Below, piece by piece: positions 34,266 through 43,315 of a stretch of 64,000 nt of DNA. The position numbers and the translations under genes are program-made. The notes below the pieces were generated by a model that saw only the letters and a list, made by a program, of their open reading frames with translations, had not been told where the DNA came from and did no database searches. Position 1 is the first letter of the stretch. The number at the start of each line of letters is the position of its first letter. The stretch is from Deltaproteobacteria bacterium GWA2_38_16 (GTDB lineage Bacteria; Bdellovibrionota; JACOXK01; 2-02-FULL-40-11), in the NCBI GenBank assembly GCA_001797335.1, contig MGPE01000002.1, positions 236,938 through 300,937 on the forward strand. The letters run 5' to 3'.

Positions 34266-34658
34266 ATGTCATCTCGCGTGCAACATATCCTTACAATTCT
34301 CGCAGTGAAAAACTTACCGAAATCTATTTCCTTTTATACCGAGGTATTTGGATGGGAACAAATTGTTAATGTTCCGGTTTATGCAGAATTTAAAATACCA
34401 GGAGGAATGCGTTTAGGACTTTATGAGCGTAAAAGTTTTGCTCTAAATGTAGGAAAAGTTCCCATATGCACTATTACCAATGAACTGGCTCCAACGGAGC
34501 TTTATTTTTATGTAGATGATATTGAAGTCGCCATTGGTAAGTTCAAAAAAGCAAAAGCTATGGTACTCAGTGAATTATCACGCCGTGATTGGGGTGATGA
34601 AGCCGCATATTTTGCAGATCCAGATGGAAACGTTATTGTCTTAGCTCATCCTCTTTAA
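34266..34658 (+). CDS. VOC (glyoxalase/bleomycin-resistance) family protein
   Basis: 130 residues from the ATG at 34266, two bases past the methyltransferase stop; a longer in-frame extension upstream is only the methyltransferase read in another frame. Two beta-alpha-beta-beta-beta modules: VQHILTILAVKNLPKSISFY with the first metal-site His, and TELYFYVDDIEVAIGKFKKA ending FADPDGNVIVLAH. The usual metal-binding Glu after DPDGN is replaced (VIVLAH), so metal binding may differ. Members include dioxygenases, isomerases and antibiotic-binding proteins; which one is not evident. Confidence 0.8.
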   Translation: MSSRVQHILTILAVKNLPKSISFYTEVFGWEQIVNVPVYAEFKIPGGMRLGLYERKSFALNVGKVPICTITNELAPTELYFYVDDIEVAIGKFKKAKAMVLSELSRRDWGDEAAYFADPDGNVIVLAHPL

Positions 34659-34659
34659 A

Positions 34660-34757
34660 CAATAACTACCGTTATCAGAGTGGAAGTATACACTTCAATT
34701 TTCCGAGTGATCTGCCCAGACTTTGGAATGGGAACGATAGGTTATTTGTCATCTTAT
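34660..34757 (+). repeat. About 98-bp dispersed direct repeat, copy R2
   Basis: Second copy of the repeat at 33169, starting two bases after the VOC gene stop with CAATAACTACC and containing the identical 20-base block GACTTTGGAATGGGAACGAT (from about 34719). Same orientation as R1. Confidence 0.75.
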
Positions 34758-34773
34758 GAGTGATGTAAACCTC

Positions 34774-34804
34774 GAGATCCTTCGGGCTTTGCCCTCAGGA
34801 TGAC
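34774..34804. repeat. REP-like nested palindrome
   Basis: GAGATCCTTCGGGCTTTGCC then CTCAGGATGAC. Outer arms ATCCT (34777) and AGGAT (34797), inner arms GGGC and GCCC around TTT, with symmetric TC spacers. Shares its GAGATCC and GGATGAC ends with the element at 29598. Confidence 0.65.
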
Positions 34805-34863
34805 AAAAGTCCACATACCTACCAGTTATCTGCTTTTAAAAATTGCCCGAATTTTAAATATAT

Positions 34864-34889
34864 CGGACGGTTTTCCGTCCGCGTTTTTT
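34864..34889 (+). terminator. Rho-independent terminator
   Basis: Perfect 7-bp stem CGGACGG-TTTT-CCGTCCG followed by CGTTTTTTG. Terminates plus-strand transcription leaving the methyltransferase/VOC pair, about 205 bp after the VOC stop, and insulates the sigma-54 promoter that follows. Confidence 0.82.
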
Positions 34890-34910
34890 GACATTTGAGT
34901 TCAAATCCCC

Positions 34911-34926
34911 TGGCACAAGGATTGCA
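34911..34926 (+). promoter_or_regulatory. Sigma-54 (RpoN) promoter, consensus match
   Basis: TGGCAC-AAGGA-TTGCA: exact -24/-12 consensus with GG and GC separated by ten bases. The start of transcription would be near 34936, just ahead of the ATG at 34941. No enhancer-binding site is recognised in the 50 bases upstream, which hold the terminator hairpin. Confidence 0.65.
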
Positions 34927-34940
34927 TATGCTTTGTGCCG

Positions 34941-35270
34941 ATGTGCCCACATGCTAAATGCAAAGATTTTTATACAGATGAAGAATTGAGTAGTATTCGA
35001 AAGGCTTGGATCAAAGAGAAGTCTCGTATTGATGAAGATTGGGTTCGATTTGGATATAATTATGATCGAGATGTAGAATATAAAAGATGTTTACATGAGG
35101 GAGATTTTACTTTATATCCACATATTAAAAGTTTGGTTTTGGATGTTTATCGGAGGGTCGTAGAATATGGCTATTACTCAAAGTCAAAAAAAGAAGAAAA
35201 AAGTGCCAGAGTTAAATTGGCCAAGGTGGTCTCCCGGTATTTCTATGAACGAATTAGACCAAAAAGATAA
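34941..35270 (+). CDS. Small protein of unknown function behind sigma-54 promoter
   Basis: 109 residues from the ATG at 34941. Begins MCPHAKCKDFYTDEELSSIR: a Cys-x4-Cys pair that could bind metal or a disulfide, then a strongly charged, helical sequence with many Tyr residues, ending YERIRPKR. No family recognised. No ribosome site; if the sigma-54 promoter is used the leader would be about five bases, so translation may be leaderless. Overlaps the next ORF by 104 bases in a different frame. Confidence 0.45.
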   Translation: MCPHAKCKDFYTDEELSSIRKAWIKEKSRIDEDWVRFGYNYDRDVEYKRCLHEGDFTLYPHIKSLVLDVYRRVVEYGYYSKSKKEEKSARVKLAKVVSRYFYERIRPKR

Positions 35271-35562
35271 TCCCGTTATGCAGTTTAAAAATGGTACCAC
35301 TGTATATGAATCAGATCTAGAAAATCTACCTGAATTTGATTGGGATAATCCTAAAAATAAACAATGGATTGAAGAGGAAAAAGAAAAGTCTAGAAAGTAT
35401 TACGAAAAGCATTTTAATGGATGGAGCGAGAAAGATCTTCATGATTTTGTGAATTATAAATTAAAGCTTTCTAAGAATAAACCTGAATTACATTGGCAAA
35501 AAATTCATCAAATAGCACTAAAAATTTTTAAAGCAAAAATCAAAAACCGAAAAGATCATTAG
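35167..35562 (+). CDS. Small charged protein of unknown function
   Basis: 131 residues, starting MAITQSQKKKKK at an ATG with GGAGGG ten bases ahead, then WPRWSPGISMNELDQ and a region rich in Trp, Asp, Glu and Lys, ending KAKIKNRKDH. Predicted mostly helical and soluble; no family recognised. If the 104-base overlap with the previous gene is not real, the in-frame ATG at 35245 is the alternative start. Confidence 0.5.
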   Translation: MAITQSQKKKKKVPELNWPRWSPGISMNELDQKDNPVMQFKNGTTVYESDLENLPEFDWDNPKNKQWIEEEKEKSRKYYEKHFNGWSEKDLHDFVNYKLKLSKNKPELHWQKIHQIALKIFKAKIKNRKDH

Positions 35563-35614
35563 AAAAATAGAGGGCATTGCAAAAATCACTCTTCTCTGGT
35601 AAGAATACCCATCT

Positions 35615-37414
35615 GTGCGGTTTTTTCGTTATTTTTTAAGTTCTTTTCTCCTCTTTTATATTACTTCGTTTGCCCAAGCTCAGACCTTAAATTGTACAAA
35701 CGTAGACACCTATTTAAAGCTCTTAGCCAATAGTCATTTTTCCTTGACTGAATCGACTCTTAAAACCCTTGAAAAAAATGCAGCCATCTCTCTTTTAGAA
35801 GATACTGCCGCTCAGCAAACACTTCAAAATACGGGGGGCACGTACAAAGCTATTTGTGAAGCCTTCGTTCGACTTTCAGGGATTTCCAATCCCCAAAATT
35901 CTTTTTATGAAAAATTCCTCACTAAAACTCTTGATGAAGTAGATCCCCATACCAATTTTTTTGATGAACCCGAAGCCAAGAAATTTTCAGATAGCCTTCA
36001 GGGAGAATTTGAAGGTCTAGGGATTACCTTTAAAGCGCAGGGAGAAAATGGCCATGGGCCTTTTCGAATTTACGCCGTTATCCCTGGATCTCCTGCGGCG
36101 ATACGAGGCTTACAAGTAGATGACTTGATCTTAAAAATGAATGAGCAAAATACTTCTGATCTTACTCGAGAAGAATTTCATAAAATGATTCAAGATCAAA
36201 AAGGTTCTTTTTCGCTAACCGTTCAAAGGGGAGATCTTACCTTGAGCATTCTATGCCATAAAGAACGCTTTTCTAATCCCAGTGTCAGTTATTATTTCCT
36301 CCACACCCAAGGGCTGGCCTATATTAAAATTAACATGTTTACACTTACGACGGGAGAAGAATTAGAAGGAGTTATTCAATTTCTGCAAAATATCTATGAA
36401 GATGACTTAAAAGGAATCCTCTTAGATTTAAGAGAAAACTTAGGGGGAAACCTGTCTGCTGCCATTAAAGTAGCAGATATCTTTATAGATCGAGGCCCTC
36501 TTGTTTATGCTTATAATAAAAATAATGAGCTCAGTAATACTTTCGAGGCTAGAGGGGTTGGTGTCACAACCTCCGCCCCTCTTCTTATTTTAACCAACAA
36601 TTTTTCTGCTTCCGCTTCAGAAGTGGTCACGGGAGCCCTTCAAGACTATGGACGAGCATTCGTGGTTGGAAAACCTTCTTTTGGAAAAGGCACTATTTTA
36701 GGTTTCTGGCCTCTTGAAAACACAACTCCCAATTATCATGGAGCCATTACCTTTACGACCAGTGCTTTTTTTCGTCCTTCAGGTCAAACTGTCCAATGGA
36801 ATGGGGTCACTCCAGATCTTGAAATAGAAGATCCTCAAATTACAAAACCTGTCTATGAACGAGATCACCCTAAAGCCCTTCATTTAGATCCCATCCCTCG
36901 AGAATTTAACGCTCCGTATGCGTTTAGACAAACGGCTAAAACCATTGCGTCTGCTTTTTCATTCCGAAACAATTATTCCAATTTTGAAAATAGTGATATT
37001 CAGCTTACCAAAGCCACAGATCTTTTAAAAAGAATAGCACTGATTCCCGAAGAGCCCTCTCATTTTGGGCCTCCTTTTTATTATGCTCATCCCTCTCACA
37101 GACTTCACATGAATACCGATCTTTACGAACCAGAAAGTAAATTGGTGGCTAAATTTAGCTTTAAAGTAAGAAAAAAAATGGGTAAGAAAAAAAGTTCTCC
37201 TATTCAAGAAGAAACACTTTACGAAACATTTGGATTTGTGACTGGAAACGAATTAACCTTATCCTTACAAAATACGCCGGTTGAAACATATGTCACCAAT
37301 TATCAAAATTACGGATCTGTGATTTTAGAAGTAACCATCCAAAAAAAGACAAAAGCCAATCCTGAGATTCAAACCTTTACGTACAAAACCTTTGTGCTTT
37401 TTGATCCTCTTTAA
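35615..37414 (+). CDS. S41 family C-terminal processing peptidase with PDZ domain
   Basis: 599 residues with a signal peptide (FLSSFLLFYITSFAQAQ) and a GTG start. PDZ domain around residues 130-215 (EGLGITF... PGSPAAIRGLQVDDLILKMN), then the tail-specific protease core with catalytic S333 in FSASASE and K358 in SFGKG, the 25-residue spacing of E. coli Prc. A further 200-residue C-terminal part is predicted to be partly beta (FSFKVRKKMGKKK, TYETFGFVTGNELTLSL). Periplasmic processing of proteins with non-polar C-termini by family knowledge. Convergent with ctaB, two bases apart. Confidence 0.88.
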   Translation: MRFFRYFLSSFLLFYITSFAQAQTLNCTNVDTYLKLLANSHFSLTESTLKTLEKNAAISLLEDTAAQQTLQNTGGTYKAICEAFVRLSGISNPQNSFYEKFLTKTLDEVDPHTNFFDEPEAKKFSDSLQGEFEGLGITFKAQGENGHGPFRIYAVIPGSPAAIRGLQVDDLILKMNEQNTSDLTREEFHKMIQDQKGSFSLTVQRGDLTLSILCHKERFSNPSVSYYFLHTQGLAYIKINMFTLTTGEELEGVIQFLQNIYEDDLKGILLDLRENLGGNLSAAIKVADIFIDRGPLVYAYNKNNELSNTFEARGVGVTTSAPLLILTNNFSASASEVVTGALQDYGRAFVVGKPSFGKGTILGFWPLENTTPNYHGAITFTTSAFFRPSGQTVQWNGVTPDLEIEDPQITKPVYERDHPKALHLDPIPREFNAPYAFRQTAKTIASAFSFRNNYSNFENSDIQLTKATDLLKRIALIPEEPSHFGPPFYYAHPSHRLHMNTDLYEPESKLVAKFSFKVRKKMGKKKSSPIQEETLYETFGFVTGNELTLSLQNTPVETYVTNYQNYGSVILEVTIQKKTKANPEIQTFTYKTFVLFDPL

Positions 37415-37416
37415 TT

Positions 37417-38268
37417 TTAAAAGAGAGCATCTAGAATTATCACACAAAAAAGAAGCATTAAGTAGCCAATGGAATACTGAAAAAGTCTTTTAGCCAATAC
37501 TACCGTTTTTTCCGTATATAATCGAAAGGCCATCCACACAAACATCATTCCTAAAAGAAGCGCTAAAACCACATAGAAAGCTCCCAGATTTTTTGAAAAA
37601 TATAAACATAAAGACAAAGGTACCAACACCGCAGAGTAATAAAAAATCTGTTCTCGAGTCGCTTCATCCCCTTTCACCAGTGGCATCATAGGATACGATA
37701 CTTTTTGATAATCCTCTTTGTAACACAGTGCCAAAGACCAAAAATGCGGAGGCGTCCACAAAAATATGATTAAAAACATGACCCACGCTTCCCATCCCAA
37801 CGTTCCTGTCGCCGCTGCCCAACCAATAAGAGGCCCCATGGCTCCCCCTGCTCCACCAATGACAATATTATAAGGTGTTTTAGGTTTTAACCACAGCGTG
37901 TAATAAAAACTATAAAACACAATCGTAAAGAACCCTAAAAAACTCGAAAAAATTCCTCCAAAATACCACAGTATAAAAATCCCCAAAATTCCTGTCACCA
38001 CACTAAAGATCAACGCATGAAAAGGGGTGATTTTTCCCAAAGGGAGTGGTCTTTTTTTGGCCGTTCGTTCCATCTGTTTATCAATATCTCTTTCAAAATA
38101 TTGATTAAAACTATTAGCCGATCCCCCAGTTAAAAAAATTCCGGATACAATGATAAAAAGAGTAAAGGGTTTTTCCCACAAACTCTTCTCTACGAGTAAA
38201 GCTGCAAAGCCTGTAATGGCAAAGAGTAAACTAATTCTGGGTTTTGTTAAATTAAGATAATCTCGCAT
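37417..38268 (-). CDS. ctaB: Protoheme IX farnesyltransferase (heme O synthase)
   Basis: 283 residues, UbiA-fold integral membrane prenyltransferase with about nine helices. The first Asp-rich motif is in NSFNQYFERDIDKQME, with the conserved RTAKKRPLP after it; the second Asp segment is weaker. It adds a farnesyl group to heme b to make heme O, the precursor of the heme A needed by the oxidase encoded upstream in the same operon. Overlaps the end of ctaA by 17 bp and is the last gene of the operon. Confidence 0.94.
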   Translation of the reverse strand: MRDYLNLTKPRISLLFAITGFAALLVEKSLWEKPFTLFIIVSGIFLTGGSANSFNQYFERDIDKQMERTAKKRPLPLGKITPFHALIFSVVTGILGIFILWYFGGIFSSFLGFFTIVFYSFYYTLWLKPKTPYNIVIGGAGGAMGPLIGWAAATGTLGWEAWVMFLIIFLWTPPHFWSLALCYKEDYQKVSYPMMPLVKGDEATREQIFYYSAVLVPLSLCLYFSKNLGAFYVVLALLLGMMFVWMAFRLYTEKTVVLAKRLFQYSIGYLMLLFCVIILDALF

Positions 38269-39127
38269 ATGTTATTTTATACGCTGTTACTAAAGCCATT
38301 GAAAAAAGAGCTGTCGCTACGGCTAAATGCGCCACACTCACCAGTAGAGGTAATTTAAAAAGCACATTTGAAATTCCCAAGCCCAGTTGAAGAAAGGTTA
38401 AGATGAGTAACACTTTAACCGATGTTTTAAACTTGGGATCTTCTACGCTTTTTGAAATCAGCCATAGCCCAACCATCGCTGCCAAGATCACATAGGCAAT
38501 CAGACGATGAAAAAAATGATAAGCCACGGTTCCAATGAGCGGAGGAATCCATTGGCCTAAGCACGTGGGAAAATCTGGACACGCAAGCCCTGCATGAGAA
38601 GAGCTCACCAACGTTCCTAAAATGAGCTGAGCAAAAATAAGTGCTACCATAAACCAGATTCCTCGTACTATCGCACTCGGAATGACATTTTCTGACGGTC
38701 TCATGACGTAATGAGCATCACTGATTTTTAAAAGCATGATAATAAGACAGGAAAAAAATAAAGTTCCCACCGCCACATGCACCGTTACAAAATGAGGATG
38801 CAAAAGCTGCTTTACTGTCAAAGCTCCTAAAATAACTTGAAGAATCAATAAAGGAAGGGCAATTCCTGCCCAAATCCCACTCTTTTTTCGATACTCTTCA
38901 GAAGAAAATATTTTTATTCCAATCCCTAACGTCAGAAATCCCACAATGGCTGCAATCAGCCGATGTCCCCATTCTAAGAGGACTAAAGTATCCATGGGGG
39001 GGATGATTTTTCCATGGCATAGGGGCCAATCAGGGCAGGCCAGACCCGCTCCATGGGTTCTGACAAGACTCCCCCACACAAAAAGAATGAAAACCAGCAC
39101 AATGTCTAGGGTTAATAATTTTTTCAT
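38252..39127 (-). CDS. ctaA: Heme A synthase (COX15/CtaA family)
   Basis: 291 residues, eight membrane helices in two homologous four-helix halves. Family signatures include GSLVRTHGAGLACPDWPLC, with the paired cysteine segment repeated in the second half (SHAGLACPDFPTCLG), and heme-ligand histidines in WGHRLIA, FVTVHVAVGT, FFHRLIAY and VSVAHLAVAT. Oxidises heme O to heme A. Starts at a TAATG junction with coxD and overlaps ctaB by 17 bp. Confidence 0.94.
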   Translation of the reverse strand: MKKLLTLDIVLVFILFVWGSLVRTHGAGLACPDWPLCHGKIIPPMDTLVLLEWGHRLIAAIVGFLTLGIGIKIFSSEEYRKKSGIWAGIALPLLILQVILGALTVKQLLHPHFVTVHVAVGTLFFSCLIIMLLKISDAHYVMRPSENVIPSAIVRGIWFMVALIFAQLILGTLVSSSHAGLACPDFPTCLGQWIPPLIGTVAYHFFHRLIAYVILAAMVGLWLISKSVEDPKFKTSVKVLLILTFLQLGLGISNVLFKLPLLVSVAHLAVATALFSMALVTAYKITYARLS

Positions 39128-39390
39128 TATCTCAAAAAAACATCGGCACCGGTTAAGCCGATAAAAATAGCTAAAAATATAAAGGCAGAAATAAACACAA
39201 CCTGGTTAAATTTATTATCATACTTTAAATGCATGAAGTAAAGACAAACCAGACTGGCTTTAATGGAGGCAATGGCCATAGCAACCACAATATTAAAAAT
39301 TCCAAAATTAAAATAAGAGGTAGTAACGGTAATCACCGTTAGAATTAAAAGGCTTACCACTACTGCCAAATATGTTTTTTCATGATTCAT
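39127..39390 (-). CDS. coxD: Cytochrome c oxidase subunit IV (caa3 type)
   Basis: 87 residues, three membrane helices. YFNFGIFNIVVAMAIASIKASLVCLYFMHLKYDNK is the signature of the small CtaF/CoxD/COX4_pro family, with the Lys in the second helix and the FMHL turn. Small subunit stabilising subunits I and III. Four bases after coxC and joined to ctaA by TAATG. Confidence 0.9.
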   Translation of the reverse strand: MNHEKTYLAVVVSLLILTVITVTTSYFNFGIFNIVVAMAIASIKASLVCLYFMHLKYDNKFNQVVFISAFIFLAIFIGLTGADVFLR

Positions 39391-39394
39391 ATTT

Positions 39395-40027
39395 TCATCC
39401 TATCAAATATAAAAGTGGAAATAAATAAATCCAGATTAAATCCACCAAGTGCCAATAAATCCCCGTCATCTCAACCGGAGTATGGTAGGATTCATCAAAA
39501 TCCCCTCTTCTGGTTCTCACCATGACCCAAAAAATAAGCCCCATCCCGACCAGGACATGAAGCCCATGCAGTCCCGTCATCATAAAATAAAGAGAAAAAA
39601 ATAAGGGGGCTTTCGGATGCGAAATTTCATCAAAAGAAAAATGGATGCCTGGCAATAGCCCTTCGTGAATTTTATGACTATATTCCATATATTTAATCGT
39701 CATAAAGATAAGTCCACAAATAAAGGTGATTAAAAGGAGCTTTAGAGCTCTTTGAGAGTCATTATGTTTTGCACGGCTCACCGCCATGGCCATCGTAAAA
39801 CTACTGCAAATAAGAACGACGGTATTCATGGCCCCCATTACCTTATTTAAATGAAGACTCGCCTCATGAAACATCTCCGGATATAATCCACGATTCATAA
39901 TATAAATGACAAAAAGCCCCCCAAAGAGCAAAATTTCTGTCACCAAAAATAACCACACCCCCAATTTTGAAGCTTCATAGGCTTGCTTTGCATCATCAAA
40001 ATGAGAGGGTATTGTATGTTTTGTCAT
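39395..40027 (-). CDS. coxC: Cytochrome c oxidase subunit III
   Basis: 210 residues, five membrane helices, the short form of subunit III seen in caa3 and quinol oxidases. Motifs include [19 protein letters not shown] near the N-terminus with the conserved Glu, and [16 protein letters not shown] then [18 protein letters not shown] at the C-terminus. Overlaps coxA by four bases (ATGA). Confidence 0.94.
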   Translation of the reverse strand: MTKHTIPSHFDDAKQAYEASKLGVWLFLVTEILLFGGLFVIYIMNRGLYPEMFHEASLHLNKVMGAMNTVVLICSSFTMAMAVSRAKHNDSQRALKLLLITFICGLIFMTIKYMEYSHKIHEGLLPGIHFSFDEISHPKAPLFFSLYFMMTGLHGLHVLVGMGLIFWVMVRTRRGDFDESYHTPVEMTGIYWHLVDLIWIYLFPLLYLIG

Positions 40028-41607
40028 GATTTTAAAACTCCATATTGATAAGGTCCTTCAATCACCTGAGGAGTTTCATCAAAATTATGCATCGTCGGAG
40101 GAGAAGGCAGTTGCCACTCTAAAGTTTTTGCACCCCAGGGATTATTTTCAGCCTTTTTCCCTTTGAAGAGAGAATAAATCAAATAGGCAAACATCAGCAA
40201 AAACCCCACATTAATGAGCCACGAGCCTACCGTGGACACCTGATTTAAGAAGGTAAAGTTTTGGGCATATTCATGATATCGCCTAGGCATTCCCAGCTTT
40301 CCAAGATAAAACTGAGGTAAAAATGTTACGTTAAATCCTACAAAAATGAAAAACCAAGAAATTTTTCCTAAAATTTCTGGGTACATTCGGCCAAACATTT
40401 TTGGCCACCAATAATGAAGGCCCGCCAAAAATCCCATGACCGTCCCCCCCATCATCACATAGTGGAAATGGGCCACCACAAAATAGGTATCATGAAGATG
40501 CACATCCACCGACAATGCCGCTAAAAATAATCCGGTCAACCCCCCGATGGTAAACAGAAAAATAAAAGAAAGTGCATAGAGCATGGGGGTTTGAAGGTGA
40601 ATAGAGCCCTTGTACATCGTTGCTGTCCAGTTAAAAATTTTAATAGCCGTGGGAATAGCTACCAACATTGTAAGAAGAGAAAATAAAAAATTCGCCCATT
40701 GAGATTCTCCACTCACAAACATGTGATGCCCCCACACTAAAAAACTAATAAAAGCAATGGCGAGCGACGAATACGCAATGGCTTTATATCCAAAAATATG
40801 TTTTCTAGAAAAAACAGTAATCACTTCGCTAATAATTCCCATCGCAGGAAGTATCATAATGTAGACAGCCGGATGAGAATAAAACCAAAAGAAATGTTGA
40901 AATAAAATAGGATCCCCTCCTAATTGAGGATCAAAAAATCCAATGCCTAATACTCTTTCCATCACTAAAAGAAGAGTCGTAATCCCAATCACAGGTGTAG
41001 CCAGCACTTGAATAATGGCGGTAGCATAAATGGCCCACACAAAAAGAGGCATTCGGTGAAAGGTCATCCCAGGCGCTCTTAATTTATGAACCGTCACCAT
41101 AAAATTAAGTCCAGTCAAAATTGAAGAAAACCCCATTACAAAAACACCCAGGGTTACTAAGATCACACTGGTTTGGGTACGAATGCTATAGGGAGTGTAA
41201 AAAGTCCATCCTGTATCGACTCCTCCTGTAACCAGTGCCAATGCGGCCAAGAGAGCTCCACCCACAAAAATATAATAACTGGCTAGATTCAGCCGTGGAA
41301 ATGCAACATCTTTAGCGCCGATCAAAATAGGTAAAAAGAAATTTCCCAACGCCGCTGGAATCACCGGAATAATAAACATAAAAATCATAATAGCGCCGTG
41401 AAACGTAAAAAATTTATTATAGACATCTGCAGAAAATAAAGGCCCCGGGCTAAATAATTCTACCCGAATGAGTATCGCAAAAATGCCCCCAATGGCTAAA
41501 AAGATAAGATTAGTTAAAAGATACATCACTCCAATGCGCTTATGATCACGTGTCGTAAACCAAGACCAAAATCCGCCTTCTTCTAAATAATTTGCATGAC
41601 TCATCAC
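40024..41607 (-). CDS. coxA: Cytochrome c oxidase subunit I, A2-type (caa3)
   Basis: 527 residues, twelve helices. Heme and copper ligands are all present: low-spin heme H70 and H382, CuB H245 with H294-H295, heme a3 H380, and the His-Tyr cross-link Y249. Instead of the HPEVY motif of classical oxidases it has YSHPAVY (243-249): the D-channel Glu is missing and a Tyr-Ser pair precedes the His, the hallmark of the A2 subfamily. Reduces O2 to water and pumps protons. Works with the cytochrome c-fused subunit II encoded next to it. Confidence 0.96.
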   Translation of the reverse strand: MMSHANYLEEGGFWSWFTTRDHKRIGVMYLLTNLIFLAIGGIFAILIRVELFSPGPLFSADVYNKFFTFHGAIMIFMFIIPVIPAALGNFFLPILIGAKDVAFPRLNLASYYIFVGGALLAALALVTGGVDTGWTFYTPYSIRTQTSVILVTLGVFVMGFSSILTGLNFMVTVHKLRAPGMTFHRMPLFVWAIYATAIIQVLATPVIGITTLLLVMERVLGIGFFDPQLGGDPILFQHFFWFYSHPAVYIMILPAMGIISEVITVFSRKHIFGYKAIAYSSLAIAFISFLVWGHHMFVSGESQWANFLFSLLTMLVAIPTAIKIFNWTATMYKGSIHLQTPMLYALSFIFLFTIGGLTGLFLAALSVDVHLHDTYFVVAHFHYVMMGGTVMGFLAGLHYWWPKMFGRMYPEILGKISWFFIFVGFNVTFLPQFYLGKLGMPRRYHEYAQNFTFLNQVSTVGSWLINVGFLLMFAYLIYSLFKGKKAENNPWGAKTLEWQLPSPPTMHNFDETPQVIEGPYQYGVLKS

Positions 41608-41614
41608 TCTTTCC

Positions 41615-42538
41615 TCATTTTAAATTTTTAATATAGACAATCAAGGCATTCACCTCTTCATCGGTAAGCGTTCCTTGAAAGGTCGGCATAGCCGGAGGGA
41701 ATCCTTTAACCACCTTGGCTTGAGGCTGCATCAAAGACTCACGAATGTAATTTTCATCTCGCGCCACCTTTTTTCCTCCCTCTAATTCCACTTCTTTTCC
41801 AAAAATTCCAAAAAGTCCTGGCCCCACCAATTTTTGAGTCGTTATAGCATGACAGGTATTACACATTTTTTGAGAAAAAAGCTCTTTTCCCCATTCTTGA
41901 GGATTTTTAGAAACCGCGGGTATTGAAGGAGTTGTTTTTTTCCATTGTTGAAACTCTTCGGCATTCACCACTTTCACCATACCCAACATTTTAGAATGCC
42001 CTGTCCCACAAAATTCCGCACATAAGATGGAATGTTCTCCCAGTTGTGTCGCCGTAAACCAAAGTGTCGTATATTGCCCTGGCACAACATCTTGTTTCAC
42101 TCTAAAATTGGGCACAAAAAAGCTATGGATCACATCGCTTGACGTCATGATGAGCTTTACAGGCTGATTCAGGGGAACCACCAGTTCATTGGTGAGTTTT
42201 CGCCCTTCAGGATATTGAAATTCCCAAAACCATTGTTTGGCTAACACTTGAATCTCTAAAGAATCCGAGGGAGCTTTTAAGAGTTTTTTATAATCCACCC
42301 ATCCCCACACAAAAATCACCATGACCACAATCAATAATCCAACACTCACAGAAATTTCCATGAGGTGATGCCCCGTAATATAGGGAGTTTTAAAGGGATC
42401 TCGCCTAGTGCGATGATATCGAATCGCAAAATAAATCATCGCCCCAATGACCAAAGCAAAACTAATCAAAGAAAACCAAAAGATATTATTAAAAAGAATA
42501 TCGAAGTTTTTGGCAAGGGTAGAAGCTTGAGGGAGCAT
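41615..42538 (-). CDS. coxB: Cytochrome c oxidase subunit II with fused cytochrome c domain
   Basis: 307 residues. Two N-terminal helices, then the CuA cupredoxin domain with H138, C173, E175, C177, H181 and M184 ([15 protein letters not shown]). A class I cytochrome c domain follows: heme-binding CNTCH (226-230) and the axial Met in AMPTFQG (M284). The fusion makes this a caa3 oxidase, agreeing with the A2-type subunit I. No lipobox: the first helix starts at about residue 18. Three bases after the SCO gene; eight bases before coxA. Confidence 0.96.
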   Translation of the reverse strand: MLPQASTLAKNFDILFNNIFWFSLISFALVIGAMIYFAIRYHRTRRDPFKTPYITGHHLMEISVSVGLLIVVMVIFVWGWVDYKKLLKAPSDSLEIQVLAKQWFWEFQYPEGRKLTNELVVPLNQPVKLIMTSSDVIHSFFVPNFRVKQDVVPGQYTTLWFTATQLGEHSILCAEFCGTGHSKMLGMVKVVNAEEFQQWKKTTPSIPAVSKNPQEWGKELFSQKMCNTCHAITTQKLVGPGLFGIFGKEVELEGGKKVARDENYIRESLMQPQAKVVKGFPPAMPTFQGTLTDEEVNALIVYIKNLK

Positions 42539-42541
42539 GAA

Positions 42542-43315
42542 TTATAGGATCTTTCTTCTCTGTCTTAATAAAAATATCAATGCCATCATCATCACAATTA
42601 CGGTTATTGCACCAGCGGCACTCATGAATCGAGTGGCAAAGAGTGCATATTTACGGCCTAAAGGATCATAGTGGTAGCAAAAGAGAAGAAGCTTGTCAAC
42701 GACACTGCCTATTTTCCCTTGGGAAGCTTCCAACAAAGCTAATTTTAAATCTAATGATTTAAATTCAATACCATACAGATACCGAGAAATCCTTCCATCG
42801 GGAGTTAAAATAGAAATCACCGAAGGATGAGCATATTCTTTTTGTCTTTCATCATAGCGATAGTGAAATCCTACGACCTCGGTCAACTGCTTAATATTTT
42901 CTTCTTTTCCAACCAAGAAATGAAAATCAGAAGTTAATTTTAAATTTTCTTTTTTTTGAATGGCTTCTCGAGAGGTTTCTCTGGGATCAAAACTCACAGC
43001 AACCACTTCAAATTCTTTCCCCACACCCCAAGAAAAATTTTTTAAAGAATTTAAAAACCCATTCAAAAGATAATGACAAATATTGGGGCAATTGTAATAA
43101 ACCAGAAGAAGAATGACAGGACGTTTTCCGTCAAAAAATTTCTGTAGCTGAACAACCTCTCCTTTTTCATCTATAAAGGACGTATCTAGTAAAATTTTTT
43201 GTCCCAAGTGTTCTTCAATCCCCACATCTTTAAGTTCGATAGGGATTTGCTCTGCTGCCATACTCACAAAGGGAATAAAAAAGATAAAAATAATAAAAAA
43301 TTTATTTAAATACAT
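42542..43315 (-). CDS. SCO1/SenC family copper chaperone
   Basis: 257 residues. Signal peptide or N-terminal anchor (KFFIIFIFFIPFVSMA), thioredoxin-like domain with copper ligands CPNIC (C76, C80) and H163 in YAHPSVISIL, and an extra C-terminal membrane helix (AGAITVIVMMMALIFLL) typical of SCO proteins in this type of operon. Delivers or reduces copper for the CuA site of subunit II. Starts 14 bases before the end of the aldo/keto reductase gene. Confidence 0.92.
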   Translation of the reverse strand: MYLNKFFIIFIFFIPFVSMAAEQIPIELKDVGIEEHLGQKILLDTSFIDEKGEVVQLQKFFDGKRPVILLLVYYNCPNICHYLLNGFLNSLKNFSWGVGKEFEVVAVSFDPRETSREAIQKKENLKLTSDFHFLVGKEENIKQLTEVVGFHYRYDERQKEYAHPSVISILTPDGRISRYLYGIEFKSLDLKLALLEASQGKIGSVVDKLLLFCYHYDPLGRKYALFATRFMSAAGAITVIVMMMALIFLLRQRRKIL

